A stretch of 20,458 bases of DNA, taken from a virus. Location of the stretch: positions 1 to 20,458 of IMG/VR virus record IMGVR_UViG_3300022725_000322. One strand, given 5' to 3'. The position numbers and the translations under genes are program-made. Position 1 is the first letter of the stretch. Each line of letters opens with the position of its first letter. The notes beneath the pieces were generated by a model. That model saw only the letters and a program-made list of their open reading frames with translations, ran no database searches and had not been told where the DNA came from. Positions 12,392-20,458 of the stretch are shown here, in pieces.

Positions 12392-12861
12392 CCCGAGATG
12401 ATGAGCGGCGGCTCCCCGAAATCGGAGCGCAGCAGGTCGTCGCCGGCCTCGAACGGCAGCCCGGCGCGCGCCTCGAGGACCTCGATCCCGTAGAGCGGTA
12501 CGACGCAGGCGAGCACCAGGCGCGCCGAGGTGTCGCCGCTGGCGATGGTCCCGGCGCAGCGCAGGCGCAGATAGGGATAGAGCGGTGTCACCGCGCCGCC
12601 GTGCGGCGTGGTGTTGGCGAGATCGAGGCCGGCGCCGAACGCGACCCCGCCCTCGGCCGTGCCGAAATTGTTGGTCGGCGCGGTTGCCGTGTTGACGTGG
12701 TTGAAGCCGGCGCCCTTGGTGATCAGCCGCCCGAGAAAGCGGTTCTCGTTCCGCAGGAGCTCGCCGGCGCGCCCTGGCTCCGGCAGCAGCCGCAGCCGCA
12801 TCAAGGTATACTCGCTGCCGTCCGGCAGCCCCCACTCTGGACGCAGCAGCTCGATGAACAT
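12388..12861 (-). CDS. Hypothetical phage structural-region protein
   Basis: The 157-residue product starts at ATG 12859-12861 with GAGGGG upstream, nine bases after the tailspike stop, so it is the last gene of the visible late transcript. It is beta-rich (SEYTLMRLRLLPEP, GGAVTPLYPYLRLRCAG, ARLVLACVVPLYGIEVLEARAG) with a Gly/Asn/Thr-rich centre, compatible with a small virion or tailspike-associated domain. There is no signal peptide or membrane span. It shares its CTAG stop with integrase 2 and no hairpin terminator separates the converging genes. Function unknown. Confidence 0.68.
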   Translation of the reverse strand: MFIELLRPEWGLPDGSEYTLMRLRLLPEPGRAGELLRNENRFLGRLITKGAGFNHVNTATAPTNNFGTAEGGVAFGAGLDLANTTPHGGAVTPLYPYLRLRCAGTIASGDTSARLVLACVVPLYGIEVLEARAGLPFEAGDDLLRSDFGEPPLIISG

Positions 12862-12870
12862 GGGGACCCC

Positions 12871-15800
12871 TCAGACGTTGACGGCCGTCAGCTTCTTGCC
12901 CGGCCGGGCAATCAGCTTCAAGGCCCGCGGGTTGTGCTGCGCCGGGAAAACCCCCGGCCCGCGATAGGCGATCAGCGGCTCGGGCTGCTGTCGCAGCGTG
13001 GTGTGCACATACGCCTCGCGCATTTCGCCGGCGGCAGCGCCGGTGCCGCCGCCGTCGGTGACATCGCCGATGATGTCGTCGCGCTCGAAGCTGACCACGA
13101 CCGCGGCGGCCAGGCGGTGCCACCAATCGGTAGCGTGGTCGCTCGACGCGAAGGCGTCCGCGATCGGCGTCTCGCTCGACCCGCCGCCGCCGTCGTCCCA
13201 GACGATCGGCGGGTCGGCGGGTGCTGCCGCCAGGTTCAGCCCGTGATAGTGCGAGACGCGGATCCCGTTCTCGAAGCCGGTCGGCTCGGCGGCACCGTTG
13301 ATCGTGACCGTCGCGTCGCCCTCGAGCTGCGACAGGAACATCGCCTCGCCGCCCGCATAGGCCGGCATGCGGCGCCAGTCGTTGAGGATCACCAGCGAGG
13401 CCGACGCGGCATAGACCTGGCCGGCGCTGGTCACCTGCACCGAGAAATCCTCGACCGTGTCCGTCTCGCCGAGGATCGCCATCCAGGAACGGTGCGTCGG
13501 CGCCGAGTTCCAGACCCCGGCATATTCCGGCGAGGCGCCGGCCGGGTCCGGCACGTGATCGCCGTTGCCGGCGACCGCTATCGCAACCACCCCCGCCGGC
13601 CAGACCACGTCGATCGGCACCGCCGCTTCCTGGCGATGCGTCACGACGACGGAGAGGATCGCCACCTGCCCCATGCCGACCGGCCGGAAGCCCGCGCCGC
13701 CGAGCGTGAAGTCCATGACCTCGACCATCGGATCGCCGGTGCCGTCATAGGAGACCGCGTCGATATCCACCGCTGCGCTCGGCGTGATCACCTCGTCGCT
13801 GGCTCCCAAGTCGAGCGAGACCTCGTCGCCCTCGAACAGCAGGTTGTACTCGCGCGCCGCGCCGGCCGCACTGGGAAACGCGTCGTCGTTGAAGGTCACG
13901 GTCACCGGCTCGGCATTCTCGAAGAGCACCATGCGCCGGGTGATGCGCCCCGAGGCGAACGTCTGGTCGATCTCGTCGTCGACGGGTGCCGCGACGACGA
14001 GGATGTCGTCGGAGCCCTCGACATCCGCTGCCAGCGCGTCGACGTCGGCCGCGAGCGCCCCGATCGCCGTCTGCGCATCGGCTGCGGCGATCGGCAGTCC
14101 TGTATCGTCGAAGGTGACAGCCGATGCCGCCGGCGTGCCCGGCGTCGCCGAGGGCGTGCTCTGGGTGACGTTCGAGAGGAGCCAGGTCGTCGCGGAGGTG
14201 CGCTCGATGACATAGAGCACCGTTTCGCCCGGCTCGACCGTGAGCAGCGCGCCCGCCGCCGCCGTGGTCCCGGCCGTCACGGCGATATCGACGGTGCCCG
14301 TCGACGCGTTGCGGACATAGAGCTCGCCGACCTCGGGCCCCGAGACCGGCACCAGCACCGCACCGTCGAAGCGCAGCTCGACCGTGCCCGGCGAGGCGAA
14401 GGTCGCGGCCAGCACGCCGCCCAGGTCGCCCCGCTGCACGGTGTAGGTGTAGTTGTCGGCCGACGGGTTGCCGACGCCCGAGGTGCCGATCGCCACCACC
14501 TTGCGCGTCCGGCTCGGATTGCCGATCACGTCGACATAGACCGCGGCCGTGCCGACGCCGGTGCGGACATAGTCGAGCTGGACGATCGAGCCCTTCTCGC
14601 GCGCCGTCACCTCGCCGCCGATCACCGCGGCACCGTAGAGCGTGACCCCGGTGCCGGCGACGAAGCGCAGCCCGCCGTCGCCCTCGGCCCGCAGGCGGAA
14701 CCGCAGGGCGCCGCGATGCACGTTGCCGAGGCTTTCGTCGTCGCGCACCAGGCCCGCCGGGATGGTGACCGTCTGCAGGGTGGCGCGGTTGTAGGTCGCG
14801 AGCTTGCCGGCGTCGTTGCGCGAGAGCGTGTAGGTCTCGCCGGTGCGGTTGAGCTGCGCCACCGTGAAGCCGGGCCGGATGGTCAGCGGCGCCCAGCCGC
14901 CGACATAGGACGCCCCGCCGTCCTCGCGATCGTCGATGCTCGCGTAGAGCCCCGGACCGGTCCACCAGACAGGGGACGTCTCGGGGGTGGCGACGCCGAG
15001 CGCCGCCGGCACCGCGGCATGGATCATCGCATGCGGCAGCCCGCCGCCGAGCCCCGGCGATTCGCTGAGCGGCGTCAGCCAGAGCGGGTCGGCGATCTCG
15101 ACCCGCTGCAGCGGCCCGATCGCCAGCCCGCCCGAGAGCTCGAAGTCGGGCCCGTTGCCGATCTTGATCCGCGCCTCGCGCGGTGGATCCATGCCCATGC
15201 CCTGCGGCATGAAGATGTGCCCCTCGCGTTGGGCGTGGCCGACACGGATCCCGAGCGTGGAATGCGGCGAGCGGTATTTGACCGTGGTCGACCAGGGCCG
15301 GTCGGTCTCCTGCTTGAGCGAGGAGATGTAGAGCGCCTCGTCGTCGGTGAGGCGCATCGCCAGCGCCGGGTTGCTCGACCCCGGCCGTGACCACCAGAGA
15401 TTGCCGGGCGGCAGGAAGCTGTCGTTGACGCTCGCCGGCGCGTCCTCGTTTGCGGCGAGGCCGCTGTCGTAGGAGCCGTTCGCCGGGTTGGGCAGGCGAG
15501 GGGCGATGCCGAAGCCGCCGGAGACGGTGTTCCAGCCGACCGTGCCGTCGGTATAGGCCGGATGGATCAGGTCTTGCCCGGTCCCGTTGCTGTCCGACCA
15601 GTTGACCCCGTTGTTGAGCGCCTGGCAGCCGATCCAGACATTGTCGCGGCTGGTGCGCCCCTGGCCATAGCCGACCGGCGGGTCGCTCGGCACCGGCACG
15701 CCGTCGACCAGGTCATTCGAGACGCCGCCCTTGTAGCCGGTGATGCGCACGAAGGTCTCGGCCGACTCGCCGTTCAGGCAGATGAAGCTGCACTTGCGGA

Positions 15801-18800
15801 CGTTGTGAAAGCGATAGGCGATCGACCCCTTCCAAGAATGGGTCGAGCCGGTCGGCACGGTCAGCGGCGTGACCCCGTCGCCGGGATCGATGATGATGCC
15901 GCCCGGGCTCGGCGCCTGAAACTGCGTCCGGCTCAGGACCATGTTGTTGAAAGCGCCGAAGACCGGGTGCGTGCTCTCGCTCATCAGCTGAATGCCGATC
16001 CAGTCGATCACGTCCGAGCCCTTGAGGCTGATCTCCTGCAGCAGCGAGTCGCCGTAATTGACGTTGCGCTCGTCGGCGACGTCGGCCGCCCAGAACCGGA
16101 TCCCGTTGGCGTAGAGCTCGAAAGGCCCGCCGCCGTAGCCGCCGCTGATATTGGCGATGTAGCATTCGTTCGAGGCGCGCAGATCGATGCACCAGTGCTG
16201 CGGGTCGGCCCCCTCGGCGGTGTTCGCCCGCCCCTTGCCGCCGTAGAAATTCACGTCGTGAATGCGGATTTCGTGGCCGAAGCCCTTGATCCCGCCGCGA
16301 TCCATGCGCACCGAGAGATGCGAGACGTGACTGCGGCACCAGTCGAGCGTGCCGGCGGTCCCGTCGGCGTTGCGCTGCAGATCGAGCCAGAGCGCGCCCT
16401 CGGCATCGATCACCGTGATATCGACGCCGATGCCGAAAACCCGTGAGCCGGGCGGCACCGACTGGACCGCGGCGAAGCGGAAGAGCCCGGGGCCGAAGGC
16501 GACATAGCCGAGCTCGGCCAGCATCGCCTGAAAGGCCGTGTCGCAATACTCGACGCCCGTCGCGTCGCCGCCGTAGTCGGCGATCGTCAGAGCGCCGCCG
16601 CTTTGCTCCTCACCGCCGCCGTCGCCGCCGGTGCCGGCCAGCGGCACGAGCAAAGCCGTGCCCGAGTGCGGCTGCGCCCCCGTCACCCGCGGGTGCACGA
16701 CGATCGCCCCGGCGCTGTCGCCGATCGCCAGCCAGGGCAGCGAGCCGTCGCCCACGCCGTCGACCACCGCCGGCCCGATGATCGCCGTCGGCGAATCGTC
16801 GAGCACCGCCGAGCCGGCGACGTCGCGGATGGTCACGTCGCGCACGGCCGGCTTGTCGCAGCGATGGACCCTGAACGGCACCGCCGCCCGCTCGATCCGC
16901 AGCTGCGTCATGTCGATTTTCGAGACCGGCCGGTAGGGCGCGCCGACATGTTCCCAGCCGTCGACCGTGCCGCTGGTATGCACCGGCGCTGCGCCGCCGA
17001 GCTTGACCTCGGCCGTGCGGTAGAGCCGCCCGCCGTTCTCGACATGGACCGGCCGCTCGGCCGTGCCGGCGAATTCCTCGTCGACCACCCAGGCCGGCGC
17101 CCGCCCGTCGATCACGACCGGCTGTGCTGTGCCGGCGAAGCTGCCCTCGATCTCGATATTCGAGATCGGCCAATCGGGCGCACGCTTGTTGGCCTCGATC
17201 TTGACCCCGATCGTCGCCGGCGTGTCGGTCTCGTTGTCGCGCACCTTGACGCTTCGCGCCCCGGCACGCAGCAGGATCGCCACCGCGTTCGGGCCATGAA
17301 AGCCGACGAGCCGGTTGCGCTCGATCAGCGCGTCGCGATCGCCGAACAGGTGATAGCCGTTCGAAACCTCGATACCCTTCTGCACGGGGCGATCGGGCAA
17401 GGCCGGGCCGGCCACGACCAGGTTGTCGAGGACCTTCACGCCCTGGCCGTTCTCGCCGTGGCCGCAGTCGATCGCCGACTGCCAGCTGTCGACGACGGTA
17501 TTCCGGGTGATTTCGATGCCGACGCCGCTGCCGGGCGTGATGCCGTGGCGGCAGCCGACCATGAGCATCCGCTCGACGACCGTGCCCGAGCAGCCCTTGA
17601 GCCAGACGCCGTTACTGTCGCCGCCGACATCCACGTGGTGCGGGTACCAGCGCTCGCTGCCCCAGTGCCGGCCGTCGGCCGACAGATGCTCGCGGATCAG
17701 GGCACCGCGCACGTCGTGCGTGGTCTCGCGCCCGTCCAGGCGAAAGCCGTGGCTCTTGGCGCGCACACAGTGGCGGAAGTTGACGATGTGCCGGCGCGCG
17801 CTTCCCGGCGCTGCGGTCGGCTCGATCGCCCGCGGCCCCTCGATCTCGAGGTCGAAGCAGGGGACCAGGCCCGTCACCCGGGCGCGCTTGGGTGAGCCGT
17901 CGAGCTCGACCCGCAGCTTGCCGCGGATCGCCCGGTCGAGGATCAGCGCGTGCGCCCCGGCGTCGTGCGCCGCGACGCGCGCCATCTGCCGCATCAAGCG
18001 CTCTTGGCTGACGCCGACGAAGTCCGCGGCGATCGTGTCGTCTTGCGCCAGCACCCAGGAGCCGACCGCGAAACGCGAGAGCGGCACCTCGGCCGGCAGC
18101 GGCACCTCGGCGCTGTCCTCGAGGTCCGCCTCGAGCTCGACCTCGTCGACCACCGAGATCAGCGTATCGTCGGTGAAGCCCGGCTCGCCGATCTTCGGGT
18201 GCGCACTGTCCGGCCAGGTCCGCCGCCAGACACCGCCGGGCACCGAGGAGGGCAGGCCGTTCTCGAGCTCGATCGTGAATCGGTTGGCCGTGCCGGTGGG
18301 CGTGACCGCAACGATCGCGTCCTCGTGGTAGTGCGTGTCGAGCACGATGCCGTCGGCGCCGTTCTCGCCGCGCAGCACAAACGGCGCCCCCGGCCGCAGC
18401 ACCGACACGTCGCCACCTTGCGGGCCGGCATCGATATCGAAGGTGGTGACCGGCCCGCCGGTGGCGTCGACATCCTGCCAGAGCTTGAACAGCCCGGAGC
18501 CCGGCAGCTCCCTGATCCGCCCGTCGCCCCTGATCTCGGCGTTCGGGCCGGGCAGGAGGTCGACACCCTTGAAGCTCACCTTGAACGGCCGCTCGGTCGG
18601 ATTCATGATCCGCACGAAGCCGGCGTAATGGATCCCGCGACCAGCCGGGCCCTCGAAGGTGATACCCGGCTCGCCCGCGTCGATCGCCGCCTGTATCGCC
18701 ACGGTGAGCGCGTCGGTCTCGTCGGTCGTCCGGTCGGCCAAGAGCCCGTGCAGGCTTCCCGCCGGCGCCGGATCGCCGCCGCCCCCGCCGTCGCCCCCCA

Positions 18801-19299
18801 ATGTCTCGGGATCGACCACGATCGGCTGGCCGGCTCCGTTGAAGCCGAGCAGCCGGCCGGCCCGCCCGCCGGCCGCCGGCAGGGGGTTGAGCGTGCCCGT
18901 CTCGAAATCCGGCATGCGCAGGACGCGGGCGCTCGGCGTGCCGATCGCCGCCTGCCAGTCCTGATCGTAGAAGGTCAGCCGGTCGAGCGCCCGCTCCAGC
19001 GCCGCCAGGTCCAGCCGCGCCTTGGACGAGACGGTCCGCTCCTGCAGTGCTCGGGTCTTGCGCTCGACATGGATCAGGGCACCGGCCGGATAGACCGTCG
19101 TCGTCGTGAACGTGCCGCTTTGCTGCAGCGTCGCCGAGGCGTCGAAATCCGCCGGCCAGGCGAGCGGCGTCGATAGACCGTCGACCACCAAAGTCGCGAC
19201 CAGGTCCTTCGGGTGGTCGAAGCCGAAGGTCAGCGGCCAGGACGTCGTGAGACCATCGCAGGCGAGCGTTTGCGATCGGTTCGAGCTGGTGACGGTCAT
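12871..19299 (-). CDS. Giant tailspike/tail fibre protein with two beta-helix modules
   Basis: The 2142-residue product is a receptor-binding or polysaccharide-degrading tail protein. Residues 1-90 match the virion-attachment adaptor seen at the start of T7-like fibres and tailspikes (TSWPLTFGFDHPKDLVATLVVDG ... LIHVERKT). A short helical collar follows (95-118), then a poly-Gly linker (168-175). Module 1 (about 185-885) begins DETDALTVAIQAAID and contains right-handed beta-helix-like repeats (VVERMLMVG, GIEITRNTVVDS, VKVLDNLVVAG). After linker GTGGDGGGEEQSGG, module 2 (about 903-1290) starts again with a pectate-lyase-3-like ADYGGDATGVEYCDTAFQAML. The region 1300-1720 has small beta domains, a short coiled coil lies near 1745-1765, and the C-terminal third is beta-rich. 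Catalytic residues cannot be assigned. ATG 19297-19299. Confidence 0.85.
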   Translation of the reverse strand: MTVTSSNRSQTLACDGLTTSWPLTFGFDHPKDLVATLVVDGLSTPLAWPADFDASATLQQSGTFTTTTVYPAGALIHVERKTRALQERTVSSKARLDLAALERALDRLTFYDQDWQAAIGTPSARVLRMPDFETGTLNPLPAAGGRAGRLLGFNGAGQPIVVDPETLGGDGGGGGDPAPAGSLHGLLADRTTDETDALTVAIQAAIDAGEPGITFEGPAGRGIHYAGFVRIMNPTERPFKVSFKGVDLLPGPNAEIRGDGRIRELPGSGLFKLWQDVDATGGPVTTFDIDAGPQGGDVSVLRPGAPFVLRGENGADGIVLDTHYHEDAIVAVTPTGTANRFTIELENGLPSSVPGGVWRRTWPDSAHPKIGEPGFTDDTLISVVDEVELEADLEDSAEVPLPAEVPLSRFAVGSWVLAQDDTIAADFVGVSQERLMRQMARVAAHDAGAHALILDRAIRGKLRVELDGSPKRARVTGLVPCFDLEIEGPRAIEPTAAPGSARRHIVNFRHCVRAKSHGFRLDGRETTHDVRGALIREHLSADGRHWGSERWYPHHVDVGGDSNGVWLKGCSGTVVERMLMVGCRHGITPGSGVGIEITRNTVVDSWQSAIDCGHGENGQGVKVLDNLVVAGPALPDRPVQKGIEVSNGYHLFGDRDALIERNRLVGFHGPNAVAILLRAGARSVKVRDNETDTPATIGVKIEANKRAPDWPISNIEIEGSFAGTAQPVVIDGRAPAWVVDEEFAGTAERPVHVENGGRLYRTAEVKLGGAAPVHTSGTVDGWEHVGAPYRPVSKIDMTQLRIERAAVPFRVHRCDKPAVRDVTIRDVAGSAVLDDSPTAIIGPAVVDGVGDGSLPWLAIGDSAGAIVVHPRVTGAQPHSGTALLVPLAGTGGDGGGEEQSGGALTIADYGGDATGVEYCDTAFQAMLAELGYVAFGPGLFRFAAVQSVPPGSRVFGIGVDITVIDAEGALWLDLQRNADGTAGTLDWCRSHVSHLSVRMDRGGIKGFGHEIRIHDVNFYGGKGRANTAEGADPQHWCIDLRASNECYIANISGGYGGGPFELYANGIRFWAADVADERNVNYGDSLLQEISLKGSDVIDWIGIQLMSESTHPVFGAFNNMVLSRTQFQAPSPGGIIIDPGDGVTPLTVPTGSTHSWKGSIAYRFHNVRKCSFICLNGESAETFVRITGYKGGVSNDLVDGVPVPSDPPVGYGQGRTSRDNVWIGCQALNNGVNWSDSNGTGQDLIHPAYTDGTVGWNTVSGGFGIAPRLPNPANGSYDSGLAANEDAPASVNDSFLPPGNLWWSRPGSSNPALAMRLTDDEALYISSLKQETDRPWSTTVKYRSPHSTLGIRVGHAQREGHIFMPQGMGMDPPREARIKIGNGPDFELSGGLAIGPLQRVEIADPLWLTPLSESPGLGGGLPHAMIHAAVPAALGVATPETSPVWWTGPGLYASIDDREDGGASYVGGWAPLTIRPGFTVAQLNRTGETYTLSRNDAGKLATYNRATLQTVTIPAGLVRDDESLGNVHRGALRFRLRAEGDGGLRFVAGTGVTLYGAAVIGGEVTAREKGSIVQLDYVRTGVGTAAVYVDVIGNPSRTRKVVAIGTSGVGNPSADNYTYTVQRGDLGGVLAATFASPGTVELRFDGAVLVPVSGPEVGELYVRNASTGTVDIAVTAGTTAAAGALLTVEPGETVLYVIERTSATTWLLSNVTQSTPSATPGTPAASAVTFDDTGLPIAAADAQTAIGALAADVDALAADVEGSDDILVVAAPVDDEIDQTFASGRITRRMVLFENAEPVTVTFNDDAFPSAAGAAREYNLLFEGDEVSLDLGASDEVITPSAAVDIDAVSYDGTGDPMVEVMDFTLGGAGFRPVGMGQVAILSVVVTHRQEAAVPIDVVWPAGVVAIAVAGNGDHVPDPAGASPEYAGVWNSAPTHRSWMAILGETDTVEDFSVQVTSAGQVYAASASLVILNDWRRMPAYAGGEAMFLSQLEGDATVTINGAAEPTGFENGIRVSHYHGLNLAAAPADPPIVWDDGGGGSSETPIADAFASSDHATDWWHRLAAAVVVSFERDDIIGDVTDGGGTGAAAGEMREAYVHTTLRQQPEPLIAYRGPGVFPAQHNPRALKLIARPGKKLTAVNV

Positions 19300-19323
19300 C
19301 TCGGCTTACCCTTGCTAGCGCCC

Positions 19324-20458
19324 CTATGGTCGCTCATCTGCCGGCCGGCGTTGCAAGAGCGCGTGCCGGAGCGCCTCGCCGACGCTCTCGGGCTCGGCGT
19401 CGTGGACGAGCCAGTCCCAGAAGAACTCGCCGGTAATCCAGAGCTGCCGCCCCGGCAGCTGCCCCCAGATCGACAGGGTCAGGAAGGCGTTCTGCGCCGC
19501 CGAGCGGTTGTCGAGATTGCCCGTCGCCAGGTCCGCCCCGGCCCGCGCCAGGCCGGCGAACGCATCCGAGATCGGCGAGAGCTCGAAGCCGAAGTCGGAG
19601 GTCGCCGCCCCGACGATGTCGCGCAGCCCGACGACGCTCGCGGCCGGGTAGGCCAGCAGCTGCTTGCCGGCCCAGAGGGCGAGATCCTCGTCCTCCTCCG
19701 GGCCGCGGCCGGCGATCAGCTCGCCGAGGATCGCCGGCGCCAGCCAGAGCATGGCCATCGCTCCGACGAATTGCGGATAATCGGCCGGCCGCTTGAAGTC
19801 GGTCTTCCTGAAGGTCCGCTCGAATTGATTGAAGAGGACCGAGAACCACGAATAGAACATGGTGAAGATGCGACTCAGCTCCGAGCCGCGCTGGATGCGC
19901 GCCAGGTCCTTGGCCCCGCCGGCCGACTGGGTCATCCTGACGGCGGCATCGGCCGCGGCCACGGCATCGGCCTCCGGCGCGCCGGGGTTCTGCGCGATCG
20001 CCTTCTGGTAGGCGCCGTGCCAGGTCGGCAGGGCCACCGCCATGTCGAGGAAGCCGGTGAGCCAGAAATAGCTCTGCTCGATGCCGGAGAGCGGCCCGGT
20101 CCTGGTCAGCCGCCGGACCGTGTCCTTGACGTCGCGATCGAAGCTCTTCGCCCGGTTGGCCAGCTCGGGGCTGCGGGCGAAGGCGAAGTCGCGGGCGGCG
20201 ATGATCGAGAGCGGGCCGCGGCCGAAGACCTCCTTCAGGCCCAGGGCCGCCCATTTGGGCCCGATGAAGGAGACGGTGGTGAGGAAGCCCAGGGGCTGGA
20301 CGATCGCCGTCGTGATCTTGAGACCCATGTTGACGATGGTGGTGCCGGTGCGGGCCCGGGCCAGGATCGCCTCGATGCCGACGCCGGGGTCGTAGGCCGG
20401 GGCGGCGATGCTCTTGAGCCAGGGCGAGAGCAGCCGGTAGACGTCGCGGCCGGCGGCC
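19324..20458 (-). CDS. Large virion-associated (polyvalent/internal virion) protein, C-terminal part
   Basis: The frame is open through the right edge; 377 residues are visible and the N-terminus lies outside, so the ATG at 20326-20328 is internal. The sequence DVYRLLSPWLKSIAAP ... ILARARTGTTIVNMGLKITTAIVQPLGF, then GFLDMAVALPTWHGAYQKAI and AVRMTQSAGGAKDLARIQRGSELSRIFTMFYSWFS matches, from memory, the conserved C-terminal region of very large phage proteins carrying polyvalent-protein-associated domains, which are probably ejected with the DNA. Hydrophobic helices occur at about 50-65 and 230-250 of the visible part. It lies 24 bases upstream of the tailspike in the same transcript. The exact domain name is uncertain. 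Confidence 0.72.
   Translation of the reverse strand, partial: AAGRDVYRLLSPWLKSIAAPAYDPGVGIEAILARARTGTTIVNMGLKITTAIVQPLGFLTTVSFIGPKWAALGLKEVFGRGPLSIIAARDFAFARSPELANRAKSFDRDVKDTVRRLTRTGPLSGIEQSYFWLTGFLDMAVALPTWHGAYQKAIAQNPGAPEADAVAAADAAVRMTQSAGGAKDLARIQRGSELSRIFTMFYSWFSVLFNQFERTFRKTDFKRPADYPQFVGAMAMLWLAPAILGELIAGRGPEEDEDLALWAGKQLLAYPAASVVGLRDIVGAATSDFGFELSPISDAFAGLARAGADLATGNLDNRSAAQNAFLTLSIWGQLPGRQLWITGEFFWDWLVHDAEPESVGEALRHALLQRRPADERP

Noticed and set aside
11911-15390. Plus-strand ORF of 1159 residues opposite integrase 2 and the tailspike
   Set aside because: It is antisense to the tailspike and overlaps integrase 2; the product is low-information Arg/His/Asp-rich sequence typical of a shadow frame.
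13745-15394. Minus-strand ORF of 549 residues within the tailspike gene
   Set aside because: It lies on the same strand but another frame of the tailspike; composition is Arg/Gly/Ala-rich with no domain.
1-20458. CRISPR arrays, insertion sequences and rRNA genes
   Set aside because: I looked for regularly spaced repeats, transposase-like frames with terminal repeats and rRNA signatures on both strands and saw none.

Overview
The window is a very GC-rich stretch of a temperate, tailed double-stranded DNA phage or prophage. It carries both terminase genes, an immunity switch, an excisionase/integrase pair with a tRNA-derived attachment site, a giant tailspike gene and part of a very large virion protein. 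The base composition, the strong G/C bias at third codon positions and a proline tRNA remnant suggest a high-GC Proteobacterium as host, probably an alphaproteobacterium. That host assignment is inference; no host gene is present to confirm it.

Layout. From 1 to 3540 everything reads on the minus strand: a promoter (3512-3540), a PhoB-type winged-helix protein and a 98-residue protein, a 13-bp inverted repeat, then a conserved hypothetical, a lipoprotein, TerS and the start of TerL, which runs off the left edge. A gene-free block of about 630 bases (3541-4168) holds two perfect DnaA boxes. Two translationally coupled minus-strand genes of unknown function follow (4169-5418), then two small plus-strand genes (5526-6214). 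The immunity region has a Cro/YdaS-like protein on minus (6217-6513) diverging from an Xre/CI-like repressor on plus (6589-6912), with palindromic operator candidates downstream. From 7042 to 11067 lies a plus-strand early cluster of tightly overlapping small genes ending in excisionase and integrase 1. It is interrupted by a minus-strand DUF1640-like gene with its own promoter.

The sequence 11187-11238 is the 3' part of a tRNA-Pro(CGG) gene, flanked by direct and inverted repeats. I read it as the att core with arm sites. A second intact tyrosine recombinase (11384-12391) follows on its other side. The rest (12388-20458) is minus-strand late genes: a small hypothetical protein, a 2142-residue tailspike with two beta-helix modules, and the C-terminal part of a large internal virion protein.

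How it fits together. The minus-strand late operon starts with TerS/TerL at the left and appears to end with tailspike genes at 12388, beside att and integrase. This is the order expected if the window spans attP of a circular or linearised phage genome, or the junction of two tandem prophages. A single integrated prophage would have att at its edge, not in the middle. The most unusual items are the two integrases flanking one att core, a pair of paralogous 34/38-residue membrane microproteins, a nested in-frame signal-peptide start, a frame-broken zinc-ribbon gene beside a run of nine G, and the double beta-helix tailspike.
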